Assembly (NCBI GenBank): GCA_963728125.1
Contig: CAVSIZ010000005.1
Coordinates: 1 to 64,000 of the forward strand
Direction of reading: 5' to 3'
Length of the DNA stretch: 64,000 bases
DNA from: CAWDCV01 sp963728125
GTDB lineage: Bacteria > Actinomycetota > Actinomycetes > CAWDCV01
Made by a program: the position numbers and the translations under genes. Within the stretch, counting starts at the first letter, position 1, and every line of letters begins with the position of its first letter. The notes under the pieces were generated by a model, which was not told the DNA's origin, did not search any database, and worked only from the letters and a program-made list of their open reading frames with translations. Below are positions 41,468 through 49,823 of this stretch, one piece after another.

Positions 41468-41952
41468 AGATCGAGAGAGTAGGCGAGGAGCTCGAGTCCC
41501 GGTCGAGGGGTGCGATCCCGCTCCGGCAGCCGGCCGAACCCGAGCCGCCCGTACAGCCGCTGAGCTGCTGCCATCTCTCCTTTCGTCGACAGGACGAGCC
41601 TGCGGGCACCGACAGCGCACGCTCGCTGGATACATGCGTCGACGAGGGCTGCGCCGACGCCCGACCCGCGTTCTGTCGGGGAGACCACCAACATGCGCAT
41701 TTCGGCCTCGTCGGGTAACGCATCCTGCGCCCAGGGGCAATCCGGCAAACACAGCGTCACCGCGCCGAGCAACGCGGTGCCGTCCACGGCCACGAGGAGC
41801 TCGGTGTTCGGCAAGGCGGCGCGGGTTGGCGCGTCTCGGAGGATCTCGACGTACGCGGGGCCGGCCAGACGCTCGCGCTCGAAGACGTCGGCCGTCAGCG
41901 CGCCGATGGTGTCGTACTCAGTGGCTGTTGCCGGCCGGACGAGCAGAGGCAC
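41404..41952 (-). CDS. GNAT N-acetyltransferase, copy 2
   Basis: About 182 residues. VRPATATEYDTIGALTADVF, EAEMRMLVVSPTERGSGVGA (acetyl-CoA loop), GARRLVLSTKGEMAAAQRLY and GRLGFGRLPERDR give a complete GNAT domain ending at AYSLDL. A further 20 residues run into copy 1 and have no counterpart there, so they may be a by-product of a lost stop codon. GTG start preferred over the TTG one codon earlier. Confidence 0.85.
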   Translation of the reverse strand: MPLLVRPATATEYDTIGALTADVFERERLAGPAYVEILRDAPTRAALPNTELLVAVDGTALLGAVTLCLPDCPWAQDALPDEAEMRMLVVSPTERGSGVGAALVDACIQRACAVGARRLVLSTKGEMAAAQRLYGRLGFGRLPERDRTPRPGLELLAYSLDLWPQDSSSDSPSHMSTTRSAS

Positions 41953-41961
41953 CAAGCGTTT

Positions 41962-42120
41962 CTACACCCGCGATTCGCGACGAACCCGCGAGCGCAGGTG
42001 ACGTGGCGGCCACTCCCGCCACCACCAGTCGCGACCGTCGCGGCTGTCGGGGGTCCAGCCGGCAATCACGGCGATGTCGAGGAGCACCAGGGCGAGCAGT
42101 GCGATCAAGATAGCGGTCAT
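41962..42120 (-). CDS. Small single-pass membrane protein
   Basis: A 52-residue frame: a helix MTAILIALLALVLLDIAVIA followed by a Trp/Arg-rich cytosolic tail (RDWWWREWPPRHLRSRVR). GAGGAGGA lies about 12 bases upstream of the ATG, a strong if slightly distant ribosome site. Divergent from the GlxA-like regulator with 94 bp between, and sharing that spacer with its TGGCA repeats. No family recognised. Confidence 0.55.
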   Translation of the reverse strand: MTAILIALLALVLLDIAVIAGWTPDSRDGRDWWWREWPPRHLRSRVRRESRV

Positions 42121-42156
42121 GACTTGAGTGTGATCCTCCTCACGGCCTGCCGACAG

Positions 42157-42202
42157 TGGCAGTAATGCCATAGTAGCTCGATTTCCTGCCAGTGTCGTGG
42201 CA
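42157..42202. promoter_or_regulatory. TGGCA inverted-repeat operator cluster
   Basis: TGGCA-GTAA-TGCCA at 42157-42170 and TGCCA-GTGTCG-TGGCA at 42187-42202, just before the regulator's ATG at 42215. The half-sites extend as TGGCAGTAAT, TGGCAGGAAA and TGGCAGAATG, close to the AdpA consensus TGGCSNGWWY of Streptomyces. AdpA has the same domains as the gene that follows. Autoregulation, with control of the divergent small membrane protein, is inferred. Confidence 0.6.
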
Positions 42203-42214
42203 GAATGCCTGTCC

Positions 42215-43177
42215 ATGACCGAACTCCGCTCTGTCGCGGTCCCCTTGCTGCACGGCGTCGCACCATTCGAGCTCGGTGTGGTGTGCGAAGTCTTCGGTGT
42301 CGATCGTTCCGCGCAGGGATTGCCCACGTACGACTTCTCGATCGTCGCCGCTGAGCCAGGCCCGATCCGTACGTCCGTGGGGTTCTCCATCGACGTGTCC
42401 GACGACTTGTCCGTGCTCGAGGAAGCGGATCTGGTGGTGGTCCCCGCCTCGCCCGTTCGCGACGACAACGAATATGTCGAACCGTTGCTGGCTGCGCTGC
42501 GCCGAACGGTCGACCGCGGTGCACGCGTCATGAGCGTCTGCTCCGGGGCTTTCGTGCTTGGAGCAGCGGGCCTTCTGGACAGCCGGCACTGCACGACGCA
42601 CTGGATCTACACCGAGGAGCTGCAACGGCGCTACCCGCTGGCCAAGGTCGACCCCGACGTGCTGTACGTGGACGACGGGGAAGTGCTCACGAGCGCGGGG
42701 ACCGCAGCCGGCATCGACCTGTGCCTGCACGTCGTGCGCGAAGCGCAGGGGGCCGCCGTTGCCAACCACATAGCGCGCCGCATGGTCGTACCTCCGCATC
42801 GCGATGGCGGGCAGGCGCAGTTCGTCGAAACCCCCCTGCCGGCGATCGGTTCGGACACGCTGGAAGACGTACTCACCTGGATGGCAGCGCACCTCGACGA
42901 GGACATGGACGTCGACTCGCTGGCGGCGCGAGCGCACATGTCGTCGCGGACGTTTGCCCGTCGATTCCGCGCGGAGACCGGCACGACGCCGCATCGGTGG
43001 GTCACGGCGCAGCGGATCCTGCTCGCGCAACGATTCCTCGAGGAGTCGTCCGACACGATCGACGTGGTCGCAGAGCGAACCGGTTTTGGGACGGCAGCGG
43101 GGTTGCGGCATCACTTCCTGCGGATGAGGGGAACGACGCCGCACGCGTATCGACGGACATTCCGGCGCTCGGCGTAG
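42215..43177 (+). CDS. GlxA/AdpA-like AraC-family regulator
   Basis: A 320-residue regulator. An N-terminal DJ-1/PfpI domain covers about 1-190, with the nucleophile-elbow region MSVCSGAFVLGAAGLLDSR and THWIYTEELQRRYP. A C-terminal AraC HTH pair follows at about 215-315 (MDVDSLAARAHMSSRTFARR, GTTPHRWVTAQRILLAQRFL, DVVAERTGFGTAAGLRHHF). This is the AdpA/GlxA/FtrA architecture. The start is set at the ATG at 42215. The Cys in CSGAF is present, although most family members use the domain only for dimerisation. Effector unknown. Confidence 0.9.
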   Translation: MTELRSVAVPLLHGVAPFELGVVCEVFGVDRSAQGLPTYDFSIVAAEPGPIRTSVGFSIDVSDDLSVLEEADLVVVPASPVRDDNEYVEPLLAALRRTVDRGARVMSVCSGAFVLGAAGLLDSRHCTTHWIYTEELQRRYPLAKVDPDVLYVDDGEVLTSAGTAAGIDLCLHVVREAQGAAVANHIARRMVVPPHRDGGQAQFVETPLPAIGSDTLEDVLTWMAAHLDEDMDVDSLAARAHMSSRTFARRFRAETGTTPHRWVTAQRILLAQRFLEESSDTIDVVAERTGFGTAAGLRHHFLRMRGTTPHAYRRTFRRSA

Positions 43178-43205
43178 TCGCCGCGTCGCTGGGAACCCTG
43201 GTCGC

Positions 43206-44093
43206 ATGACGGTGACGCGCGACCACGCACCCCCCGCGCGCCGTCCGGGCGTTGGGGGCCGCCTGGTCGGGGAGACGCGAGCGGTCCTGCGAGAGACGCG
43301 GGGTCGGTTGCGCGGGCACGACCTGTCGCTCATAGCCGCAGGTCTCACGTTCTACTCCGGCATCGCGATAGTGCCGTCCCTGCTGCTCGCGATCCGGCTG
43401 GCGGCGCTGATCAGCTCGCCGGACACCATCGAGGGTCTGGGCGAGCGAATCGCCGATCTGCTGCCCGAGCCTCTTGGCGCACCCGACGCCGTGCGCCGCC
43501 TGGTAGAGGCCGGACTGGAGCTGTCCTGGCTAGGGGTGCTGATTGCGGTGTTCCCGGCGTCGCTGTACGGCGAGGGCTTGCGCCGTGCCTTCCTTCGCTT
43601 CGTGGACGACGAGGAAACCTTCATCGGCTGGAGAGGGCGGCTGCTGGTACTCCCGCTGCTCGTGGTCATCCCGGTGCTGCTCTACCTGCTCCTGCTGGTG
43701 TCGCCGACCCTGAGCCGGCTGTCGTCCGAAGGCGGCGCGGCGGCGACGGTGACGGGTGTGATCGTGGGCTTCCTCAGCGTGTGGTTGGTGCTGGCGATTC
43801 CGATCGCCTGGACGTTTCGCGTCGTCGCCCCGGGCCGTCCCTCGTGGCCGGCAGTCATCATCGGCGCCCTCGGGACGTCGTCGTTCGTGTCGGGGTTCCT
43901 GCAGGGTTTCGTTCTGTTCCTGGCGATCCCCGTCGACCTCGGTGCGCCGTTCGGCGGTCTTGTTGTCATCGGGGCCGTAGTCGCCGTGGGATTCTGGCTG
44001 TTCATCCTCCACGTCGTGGTGCTCGTGGGTTACGTGGTCACGCGCAGCCTCTCGAACCGAATGGCGACCAATTCCCTGACGTCATCTCCTTGA
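43206..44093 (+). CDS. YihY/virulence factor BrkB family membrane protein
   Basis: A 295-residue protein with six helices. RGRLRGHDLSLIAAGLTFYS precedes the first, followed by GIAIVPSLLLAIRLA; PASLYGEGLRRAFLRF is the family loop. The other helices lie at about 145-165, 180-200, 215-240 and 250-275. YihY proteins are of uncertain function (transport or envelope). Starts 28 bp after the regulator stop. Confidence 0.88.
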   Translation: MTVTRDHAPPARRPGVGGRLVGETRAVLRETRGRLRGHDLSLIAAGLTFYSGIAIVPSLLLAIRLAALISSPDTIEGLGERIADLLPEPLGAPDAVRRLVEAGLELSWLGVLIAVFPASLYGEGLRRAFLRFVDDEETFIGWRGRLLVLPLLVVIPVLLYLLLLVSPTLSRLSSEGGAAATVTGVIVGFLSVWLVLAIPIAWTFRVVAPGRPSWPAVIIGALGTSSFVSGFLQGFVLFLAIPVDLGAPFGGLVVIGAVVAVGFWLFILHVVVLVGYVVTRSLSNRMATNSLTSSP

Positions 44094-44111
44094 CACCGCC
44101 GCACCGGCCGA

Positions 44112-44171
44112 AATGATCACGTCTACGTGATCATTCAGGGCGATACGCGTTCTGTAGGAGGCGTATCGCCC
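44112..44171. terminator. Two adjacent hairpins between convergent genes
   Basis: First: AATGATCACG (44112-44121) and CGTGATCATT (44126-44135), 4-nt loop. Second: GGGCGATACGC (44138-44148) and GCGTATCGCCC (44161-44171), 12-nt loop. The unit GCGTATCGC recurs once more at 44181-44189. They lie between the YihY stop (44093) and the deacetylase stop (44206). Paired hairpins in one spacer are also seen at 11605 and 56840. Confidence 0.75.
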
Positions 44172-44205
44172 TCACTCGTCGCGTATCGCATCCCAGCCGA
44201 GCAGG

Positions 44206-45444
44206 TCAGGCGGCGCGCAGCTGCTGCAGGACCGCCGGGTCCTGCGCCGAGAGCCAGCGCACCAGGTCCCGATTCGACACGAACTGAACGTCACCGCAGG
44301 CGCTCTTCGCATCCGTCACGAACCGGGTCAACGCGTCACGGTAGGCGCCGCCGACCCAGGTGTTGAAGTGGTTGCCGAAGAACAGCGGCCCCCGGTCGCC
44401 GTTGCAGGCCGTCTGCGTGGCCTGCATGTACGTGTCGTACGTCGACTGCTCAACCTGCTCGACCTTGGGCGGATCGGCGCGCGTGGAGCAGCCGTTCTGG
44501 ATGCACATGAAGTTGTAGTCCATGGACAGCGCGCCTCGGTCGAAGCCGACGACCGGGATCGTTTGGAGCGGGAACTCCCAGATCTCGAAGCCGTCGATCT
44601 TCTTCGGCCAACCGAGACTGCCGGTATTCGACGCGTCGTAGGTGAAGCCGACCTCCTGCCACACCGGCCACATCGCGTCCCGGTTGCCCTGCAGGCACGG
44701 CGTGCGGATGCCCTGGACGACGCTGGAGTTGAACGGCAGCTTCGGCACGGTCCGCCGACAGTTCCGGACCGAGATTCGTCCGCCAGTTGTCGAGGAACGT
44801 GTCGAACTGCGTCAGCTCGCTGCGCCAGTCGTCTGGCTCCCCAGTCGGCGACGCCGCCGGCGCCGCAGAAGTGGCCGAGGGCGTGCGTGCCGATCTCGTG
44901 CCCGCGCTCGTACGCGGTCGTCAGGTTGCGGATCCGCTCCGGGATGTCGTCCTCGGCCGTGAACCCGATGGACGAGCTCCCGCGGTCCTTCAGCGGTGGG
45001 GCGTACTCGTTGCGCTGACCGTCCGGCAGCAGGCACAGCCCGGAGAGGAAGAACGTGAACCGCGCGGAAGCGCGCTCGGCCAGGTCGAGGTAGTGCTTGA
45101 ACAGTTCGTCGTCGCACGCCCCATCGAACGACACGACCACGAACTGCGGCGGCTTCGCACCCGCAGCCAAGCGGGGCCACATCGATCTCCGGCTGCGCCG
45201 CGTTCTCCTTCGACACGCCCGTGTCAGTAGGTGAGGGCGTCGGGGTCGGCATCGGCGCCACGGCTGGTTGAGCCAGCGTGGGTTCCGGCGTCACGTCGGG
45301 GTCGGAACCGGCCGCGGCCGGCTGTGTTCCGGGAGCCGGAACGGTGTCGGGTCCGACACAGGCGACGGCGAGAACGAGTACGGCCAGGCAGCCGAGCACT
45401 CCTCGGACTCCCACGCTGGACCTCGTCCCGTCGAGCGGCTTCAC
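44206..45444 (-). CDS. Polysaccharide deacetylase-like lipoprotein, three frame breaks
   Basis: A secreted NodB-fold-like deacetylase. A lipoprotein signal with lipobox LAVAC opens the protein, followed by a Pro/Thr-rich linker. The second frame has PQFVVVSFDGACDDELFKHY, RFTFFLSGLCLLPDGQRNEY and HEIGTHALGHFC (the Asp and the paired His of NodB). The next frames give DWRSELTQFDTFLDNW and then VPKLPFNSSVVQGIRTPCLQ to RDLVRWLSAQDPAVLQQ. Frames change near 45180, 44832 and 44770; each is repaired by removing one base. Probably about 410 residues when repaired. Real decay cannot be ruled out because there are three breaks. Confidence 0.72.
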
Positions 45445-45561
45445 TCAGGGCTCCGGCGCACCAGTGCCGCGTCGATCGTACGAATTGCGGCGCCGCGAGC
45501 CCGTCGCCACGCCGGACGGTACACGCAGGAAGCCGGAATCTCCGAAACGCGCTTGTTACCT

Positions 45562-47238
45562 TCACACGCCCGTGGTCGTCCGCGGATACGCCACCGCGGG
45601 GTCGGTGATCACGTTCACGAGGTACGGGACGCCGGCCGACAACGCGCGATCCAAGGCGGGACCGAGATCACCTGGAACGGTGACGGTCTCCCCGGCGCCC
45701 CCGAGGGCACGCACCACGGCGTCGTATGGCAGCGCGGGCTGCAGGTCAGCAGCGACGTCGTATCCGTACAAGAACTGCATGGGGTGCTTCTCGAGCCCCC
45801 ACATGCCGTTGTTGCCGACGACCAGGACGACCGGGAGCTGGTGACGCACGAGGGTGTCGACGTCCATGAGCGAGAAGCCGGCCGCGCCATCGCCGAGGAG
45901 CAGCACTACCTGGGACTGCGGCCGAGCGACCCGCGCGGCCATTGCGTAACCGAGGCCGGTGCCGAGGCACCCGTACGGACCGGGATCGAGCCAACAGCCC
46001 GGCCGCCGGGGTTCGACGAACCGTCCGGCGAACGAAACGAAGTCGCCGCCGTCCCCGATGACCACCGCATCGTCGGCGAGACGGGGGAGCAGCTCGCCGT
46101 ACACCCGCGCCGGGTGGATCGGGTCGGCATCGCTGTCGAGCACCTCGCGATCGCGCGCCAGCGCCACGTCGGAGGCGACACGCAGCTCCGCGACCCACTC
46201 CTCGAACGACGGCTGGCGCGGCAGCGCCGTCCACGCGTCCACGACCCCGTCGAAGGCCGCGGTGAGATCCCCCGACGCCGAAGCGCGCAGCTCAAGGTGG
46301 CGGGCCACCTGGCCAGGGCTGTCGGCGATGTGGACGACGGCGGCGGGCGGTGCGTCGTCACGTCCACCAAAGACGCCGTAGCCCAACCGGAAGTCCAGCG
46401 GAGCGCCGACGACGATCACCAGGTCGGCTCTGCCGAAAGCGACGGAACGGGCCCGGGTGACGAGGAGGGGGTGCCCGGCCGGCAGGATGCCGCGCCCCAT
46501 CCCGTTCGTGATAACCGGCAGCCCGAGCGTCTCCGCCGCGCGCCGGGCGGCGTCCTCGGCCCCGTCCGCCCACACGTCGGAGCCGATCACCAGTACCGGG
46601 TGCCGTGACTCGCTCAGGACCTGGGCAATCTCCGCTATCGCTTCGGAGTCCGGCGTCAGCCGAGTCGGCGAAGCAGCCGACGCCGTGTCGCTCACGGGTA
46701 CGCGGCTGTACAGCACGTCCATCGGGACGTCGAGGAACACCGGTCCCCGATGCGGCATGGTGGCGAGCCGCAGCGCCTCGTCGACCGCAGGCCCGATCCT
46801 CGCCGTCTCGTCGACCGTGCCCGCGTACTTGGTCACGGGCGCTAGCAGCGGCGGATGGTCCAGCTCTTGCAGGCTGCCCGTCCCCCACCGGAAGGCCGGC
46901 GCGCGACCCCCGACGACAAGCACCGGCGAGCCGTTGAACCACGCACTCGTCACCGCCGAGACGCCGTTGGTCACACCCGGACCCGCGGTCAGCACGGCCA
47001 GTCCCGGTGTCCGCGTCAGCTTGGCGGTCGCCTCCGCCGCGAACACGGCGCTCTGCTCGTGGCGGACGTCGACCAGCCGTAGCGGTTGAGAACTCTTGAC
47101 CGCGGCGTCGTACAACGGAAAGACGTGCGCGCCGGACAGCGTCCACATCGTCTCGACGCCATACCGCCGCGCGACGTCGACGGCGAGGATGCCGCCGTGC
47201 ACCTCCGCGGGCGTGCTGTCCGCTGACATCACAGCCAC
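45562..47238 (-). CDS. Thiamine-diphosphate enzyme, acetolactate synthase-like
   Basis: A 558-residue TPP enzyme with the usual three domains. The N-terminal PYR domain has TLSGAHVFPLYDAAVK, VDVRHEQSAVFAAEATAKLT (catalytic Glu) and TAGPGVTNGVSAVTSAW. The middle domain covers about 190-330. The PP domain has YGCLGTGLGYAMAARVA, LLLGDGAAGFSLMDVDTLVR (GDG) and VVGNNGMWGLEKHPMQF (NN). It resembles IlvG/IlvX-type and oxalyl-CoA-decarboxylase-like proteins of actinobacteria, not the housekeeping IlvB. The reaction is therefore open. ATG at 47229 is an alternative start. It starts 12 bp after bioB. Confidence 0.85.
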   Translation of the reverse strand: MAVMSADSTPAEVHGGILAVDVARRYGVETMWTLSGAHVFPLYDAAVKSSQPLRLVDVRHEQSAVFAAEATAKLTRTPGLAVLTAGPGVTNGVSAVTSAWFNGSPVLVVGGRAPAFRWGTGSLQELDHPPLLAPVTKYAGTVDETARIGPAVDEALRLATMPHRGPVFLDVPMDVLYSRVPVSDTASAASPTRLTPDSEAIAEIAQVLSESRHPVLVIGSDVWADGAEDAARRAAETLGLPVITNGMGRGILPAGHPLLVTRARSVAFGRADLVIVVGAPLDFRLGYGVFGGRDDAPPAAVVHIADSPGQVARHLELRASASGDLTAAFDGVVDAWTALPRQPSFEEWVAELRVASDVALARDREVLDSDADPIHPARVYGELLPRLADDAVVIGDGGDFVSFAGRFVEPRRPGCWLDPGPYGCLGTGLGYAMAARVARPQSQVVLLLGDGAAGFSLMDVDTLVRHQLPVVLVVGNNGMWGLEKHPMQFLYGYDVAADLQPALPYDAVVRALGGAGETVTVPGDLGPALDRALSAGVPYLVNVITDPAVAYPRTTTGV

Positions 47239-47250
47239 ATCAAAGCGACA

Positions 47251-48258
47251 TCACAGCGTCGCCGACAGCGCCTTGATCGGCATGTGCAGTTCGTCGAGCA
47301 GCGCCAAGTCATCCTGCGGCGGCCGCCCGAGCGTGGTGAGGTAGTTGCCGACGATCACGGCATTGACGCCACCGAGCAGTCCGTCCCTGGTCCCCTCGTC
47401 GCCGAGCGCGATCTCCCGACCGCCGGCGTACCGCAGGATGGTCCGGGGCAGCGCCAGCCGGAAGGCGGCGATCGTCCGCAGCGCCTCCGCCGTCGAGATC
47501 ACGTGCCGGTCGCCGAACGGCGTTCCCGGCCGGGGATTGAGGAAGTTCAGCGGCACCTCGTCCGGGCCGAGCTCGGCGAGCTGCGCCGCGAACTCCGCCC
47601 GCTGCGCCAGCGTCTCGCCCATGCCGACGATGCCGCCGCAGCACACCTCCATGCCGGCATCGCGGACCATGGTCAGCGTGTCCCAGCGCTCTTCCCAGGT
47701 GTGCGTCGTGACCACGCTCGGGAAGTACGAGCGCGCGGTCTCGAGGTTGTGGTTGTAGCGGTGCACGCCCATCTCGGCGAGCTCGTCCACCTGCTCCTGA
47801 GAGAGCATGCCGAGCGACGCGGCCACGTTGATGTCGACGGCAGCGCGAATGGCGGCCACTCCGTCGCGCATCTGCGCCATCAGCCGAGCGTCCGGGCCGC
47901 GCACGGCCGCCACGATGCAGAACTCGGTCGCGCCCGTCGCGGCAGTCTCGACGGCAGATCGCACCAGCTCCGGGATGTCGAGCCACACGGCCCGCACGGG
48001 CGAGGAGAACTGGCCGGACTGCGAGCAGAAGTGGCAGTCCTCGGGGCAGCCGCCGGTCTTGACCGAGACGATGCCCTCGACCTCGACATCCGGGCCGCAC
48101 CAGCGCATACGTACCTGGTGGGCGAGCTCGAGCAGCTCGGGGACGTCGTCGTCGGAAAGCGTGAGGACGTCCAGCACCTGGTCCTCGTCAAGGCCTCGAC
48201 CGTGCTCGAGCACCTGGGTACGAGCGGTCGCAAGGAGGTCGGCGGCGTGCACGGTCAC
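47251..48258 (-). CDS. bioB: Biotin synthase
   Basis: A 335-residue radical SAM enzyme inserting sulfur into dethiobiotin. The SAM cluster motif is GGCPEDCHFCSQSGQFSSPV (CxxxCxxC) near residues 70-90. Further landmarks are GATEFCIVAAVRGPDARLMA, YNHNLETARSYFPSVVTTHT, MEVCCGGIVGMGE (Cys ligands of the auxiliary cluster) and VIVGNYLTTLGR. The GTG at 48256-48258 (VTVHAADLL) is chosen because TTGGAG lies 7 bases upstream. That Shine-Dalgarno sequence is inside the 3' arm of a 15-bp-arm hairpin. BsaP, needed by BioB, is encoded elsewhere in the window. Confidence 0.95.
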   Translation of the reverse strand: MTVHAADLLATARTQVLEHGRGLDEDQVLDVLTLSDDDVPELLELAHQVRMRWCGPDVEVEGIVSVKTGGCPEDCHFCSQSGQFSSPVRAVWLDIPELVRSAVETAATGATEFCIVAAVRGPDARLMAQMRDGVAAIRAAVDINVAASLGMLSQEQVDELAEMGVHRYNHNLETARSYFPSVVTTHTWEERWDTLTMVRDAGMEVCCGGIVGMGETLAQRAEFAAQLAELGPDEVPLNFLNPRPGTPFGDRHVISTAEALRTIAAFRLALPRTILRYAGGREIALGDEGTRDGLLGGVNAVIVGNYLTTLGRPPQDDLALLDELHMPIKALSATL

Positions 48259-48265
48259 GAGCCAT

Positions 48266-48324
48266 CTCCAACAACGGATGTAGTTCTGACCACCAACGCA
48301 CCGAATTCCCATCCGTTGTTGGAG
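48266..48324 (-). promoter_or_regulatory. Intercistronic hairpin that includes the bioB Shine-Dalgarno
   Basis: Perfect 15-bp arms: CTCCAACAACGGATG at 48266-48280 and CATCCGTTGTTGGAG at 48310-48324, 29-nt loop. The palindrome reads the same on the bioD-bioB mRNA, where the closing GGAG lies 7 bases before the bioB GTG. Folding would hide the ribosome site. It may therefore limit bioB translation relative to bioD, or block exonuclease. Regulation by biotin is not shown. Confidence 0.6.
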
Positions 48325-48343
48325 GTGTTCGGGGACTGCGTGG

Positions 48344-49075
48344 TCACGAGCGGAACCTCCGGGCTGGATCGTGCCTGCGGCGGAAGTCTGCCGCATCGAA
48401 GCGGCCGCCGAAGGCTGGACCCAGCGCGGTTGCGGCCATGGCGGCGAATGCTGCCGGGGACAGCCGAGCGGCATCGGCCGGGAGCGCGCCGTCGAGCGGC
48501 CGCGCTGCGAGCATCTCCAGGTCGCGAATGTTGCTGCGGCAGGCAAGGTCGGGCTCGGCTGGCCACGCACCGATGACCAGGCCCGCCAGCTGCAGTCCGC
48601 GATGCGCCATGGCCTCGAGTGTGAGCGCCGTCGAATTCAGCGTCCCCAGACCCGGCTCGGTCACGACGACCAGCGGCGCCTTTGTCTCGTACGCCACCGA
48701 GGCGATCGTGCTGCCCTCATCGTCATATCGCACCAGCAGGCCACCCGCGCCCTCGACGAGGACGAGGTCCGCGGTCGACTCGTCCCGGATCCGCCGCACG
48801 ATGCCCGCAACGTCGACCGGCGGCTCGCCAGCGATCCGAGCGGCGGCGGCCGGCGACAGCGCAGCCGCGTAGCGAGCGAGCTCCACTGTGCTGCCGACCC
48901 CAGTCAGCCGCGCGACCTCCGCGAGATCGCCTGCTTCGTCTGGCGCTACACCGGTCTGTACCGGCTTGACGACCACGATCGACCATCCGCGAGCGCGCGC
49001 CAGCGCGGCGATCGCCGCTGTCACCACGGTCTTGCCCACACCGGTGCCCGTTCCCGTCACGACGAGCACGCTCAC
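48344..49075 (-). CDS. bioD: Dethiobiotin synthetase
   Basis: A 243-residue ATP-dependent carboxylase that closes the ureido ring of dethiobiotin from DAPA. The P-loop is VTGTGTGVGKTVVTAAI at residues 6-22, then VVVKPVQTGVAPDEAGDLAE, LVLVEGAGGLLVRYDDEGST and VTEPGLGTLNSTALTLEAM. Length normal. It lies 85 bp ahead of bioB with a hairpin between, and divergent from the TetR gene. bioA is not in the window; bioF is present as a fusion at 52505. Confidence 0.95.
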   Translation of the reverse strand: MSVLVVTGTGTGVGKTVVTAAIAALARARGWSIVVVKPVQTGVAPDEAGDLAEVARLTGVGSTVELARYAAALSPAAAARIAGEPPVDVAGIVRRIRDESTADLVLVEGAGGLLVRYDDEGSTIASVAYETKAPLVVVTEPGLGTLNSTALTLEAMAHRGLQLAGLVIGAWPAEPDLACRSNIRDLEMLAARPLDGALPADAARLSPAAFAAMAATALGPAFGGRFDAADFRRRHDPARRFRS

Positions 49076-49168
49076 GGCCCTCAGGCTGTCACATCACACA
49101 GCTGCATCTCGTCCTCACGTCGTGTTCACCGAAAGCGAATTGACCTCTCCACCAGCCCCGCGGAAAGG

Positions 49169-49189
49169 TGTACGAAACCGTTTCGTACA
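49169..49189. promoter_or_regulatory. TetR operator: 10-bp-arm palindrome
   Basis: TGTACGAAAC (49169-49178), one C, then GTTTCGTACA (49180-49189): a perfect palindrome ending 10 bp before the tetR ATG. Its size and place fit autorepression of the tetR-DHA2 operon. It is 94 bp from the bioD start, so an effect on bioD is possible but less likely. Confidence 0.8.
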
Positions 49190-49199
49190 GGGGGTGCCG

Positions 49200-49823
49200 A
49201 TGTCGGATGTCGTGACCGACTCCCCTGCACGCGGCAGTGGCCGCGAGGCCGCGATCTGCCGCGCGGCCCTCGAGCTGCTCGCCGAGGTGGGGTACGACCG
49301 GATGAGCATGGACGCAGTCGCGAATCGCGCCCGAGCCAGCAAGGCAACGATCTACCGACACTGGCCCGGCAAGTACGAGCTGGTTCTCGACGCGCTCCGC
49401 TCGCGCGGGGTCAGCGAGATTGCGCCCATCGACACCGGCTCACTGCGGGGGGACCTGCTGGCCGTGCTGCACGCCATCGCGGACGGCATCGCGGGCGAAG
49501 ACATCGAACTGATGGCCGGTGCCGTACGAGCGATGCGCGCAGCACCCGAGCTCGCGAACTGCGTGCGCGACAGCATGATCGAAGACAAGCGTGACGTCGC
49601 TCGCGTCATCGTCGACCGAGCTGTCGAACGAGGCGAGCTTCCCGCGCACGCCGATCCCGAGCTCCTGCACCAGGTCGCCCCCGCGATGATCCTGTTCCAG
49701 CTGCTCATCTGCGCGCAGCCGGCCGACGACCCGTACCTCGAACACGTCGTGGACGACGTGCTGACTCCCCTCCTGACCCAGCCACGGACCACCCCGTCAG
49801 AACCGGAAGGCTTGCTCGCATGA
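49200..49823 (+). CDS. TetR-family regulator of an efflux operon
   Basis: A 207-residue TetR protein. The HTH is AICRAALELLAEVGYDRMSM, then DAVANRARASKATIYRHWPG at about residues 18-62. The C-terminal ligand domain (about 80-200) has IDTGSLRGDLLAVLHAIADG and NCVRDSMIEDKRDVARVIVD, of the TetR_C_16/EthR-unlike type common beside DHA2 exporters. The ATG follows a 21-bp palindrome; the frame is open upstream but not conserved. ATGA overlap with the exporter gene. Confidence 0.92.
   Translation: MSDVVTDSPARGSGREAAICRAALELLAEVGYDRMSMDAVANRARASKATIYRHWPGKYELVLDALRSRGVSEIAPIDTGSLRGDLLAVLHAIADGIAGEDIELMAGAVRAMRAAPELANCVRDSMIEDKRDVARVIVDRAVERGELPAHADPELLHQVAPAMILFQLLICAQPADDPYLEHVVDDVLTPLLTQPRTTPSEPEGLLA

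Noticed and set aside
49076..49168. BioQ-type operator before bioD
   Set aside because: No convincing BioQ-like dyad; the only clear dyad belongs to the TetR-efflux side.
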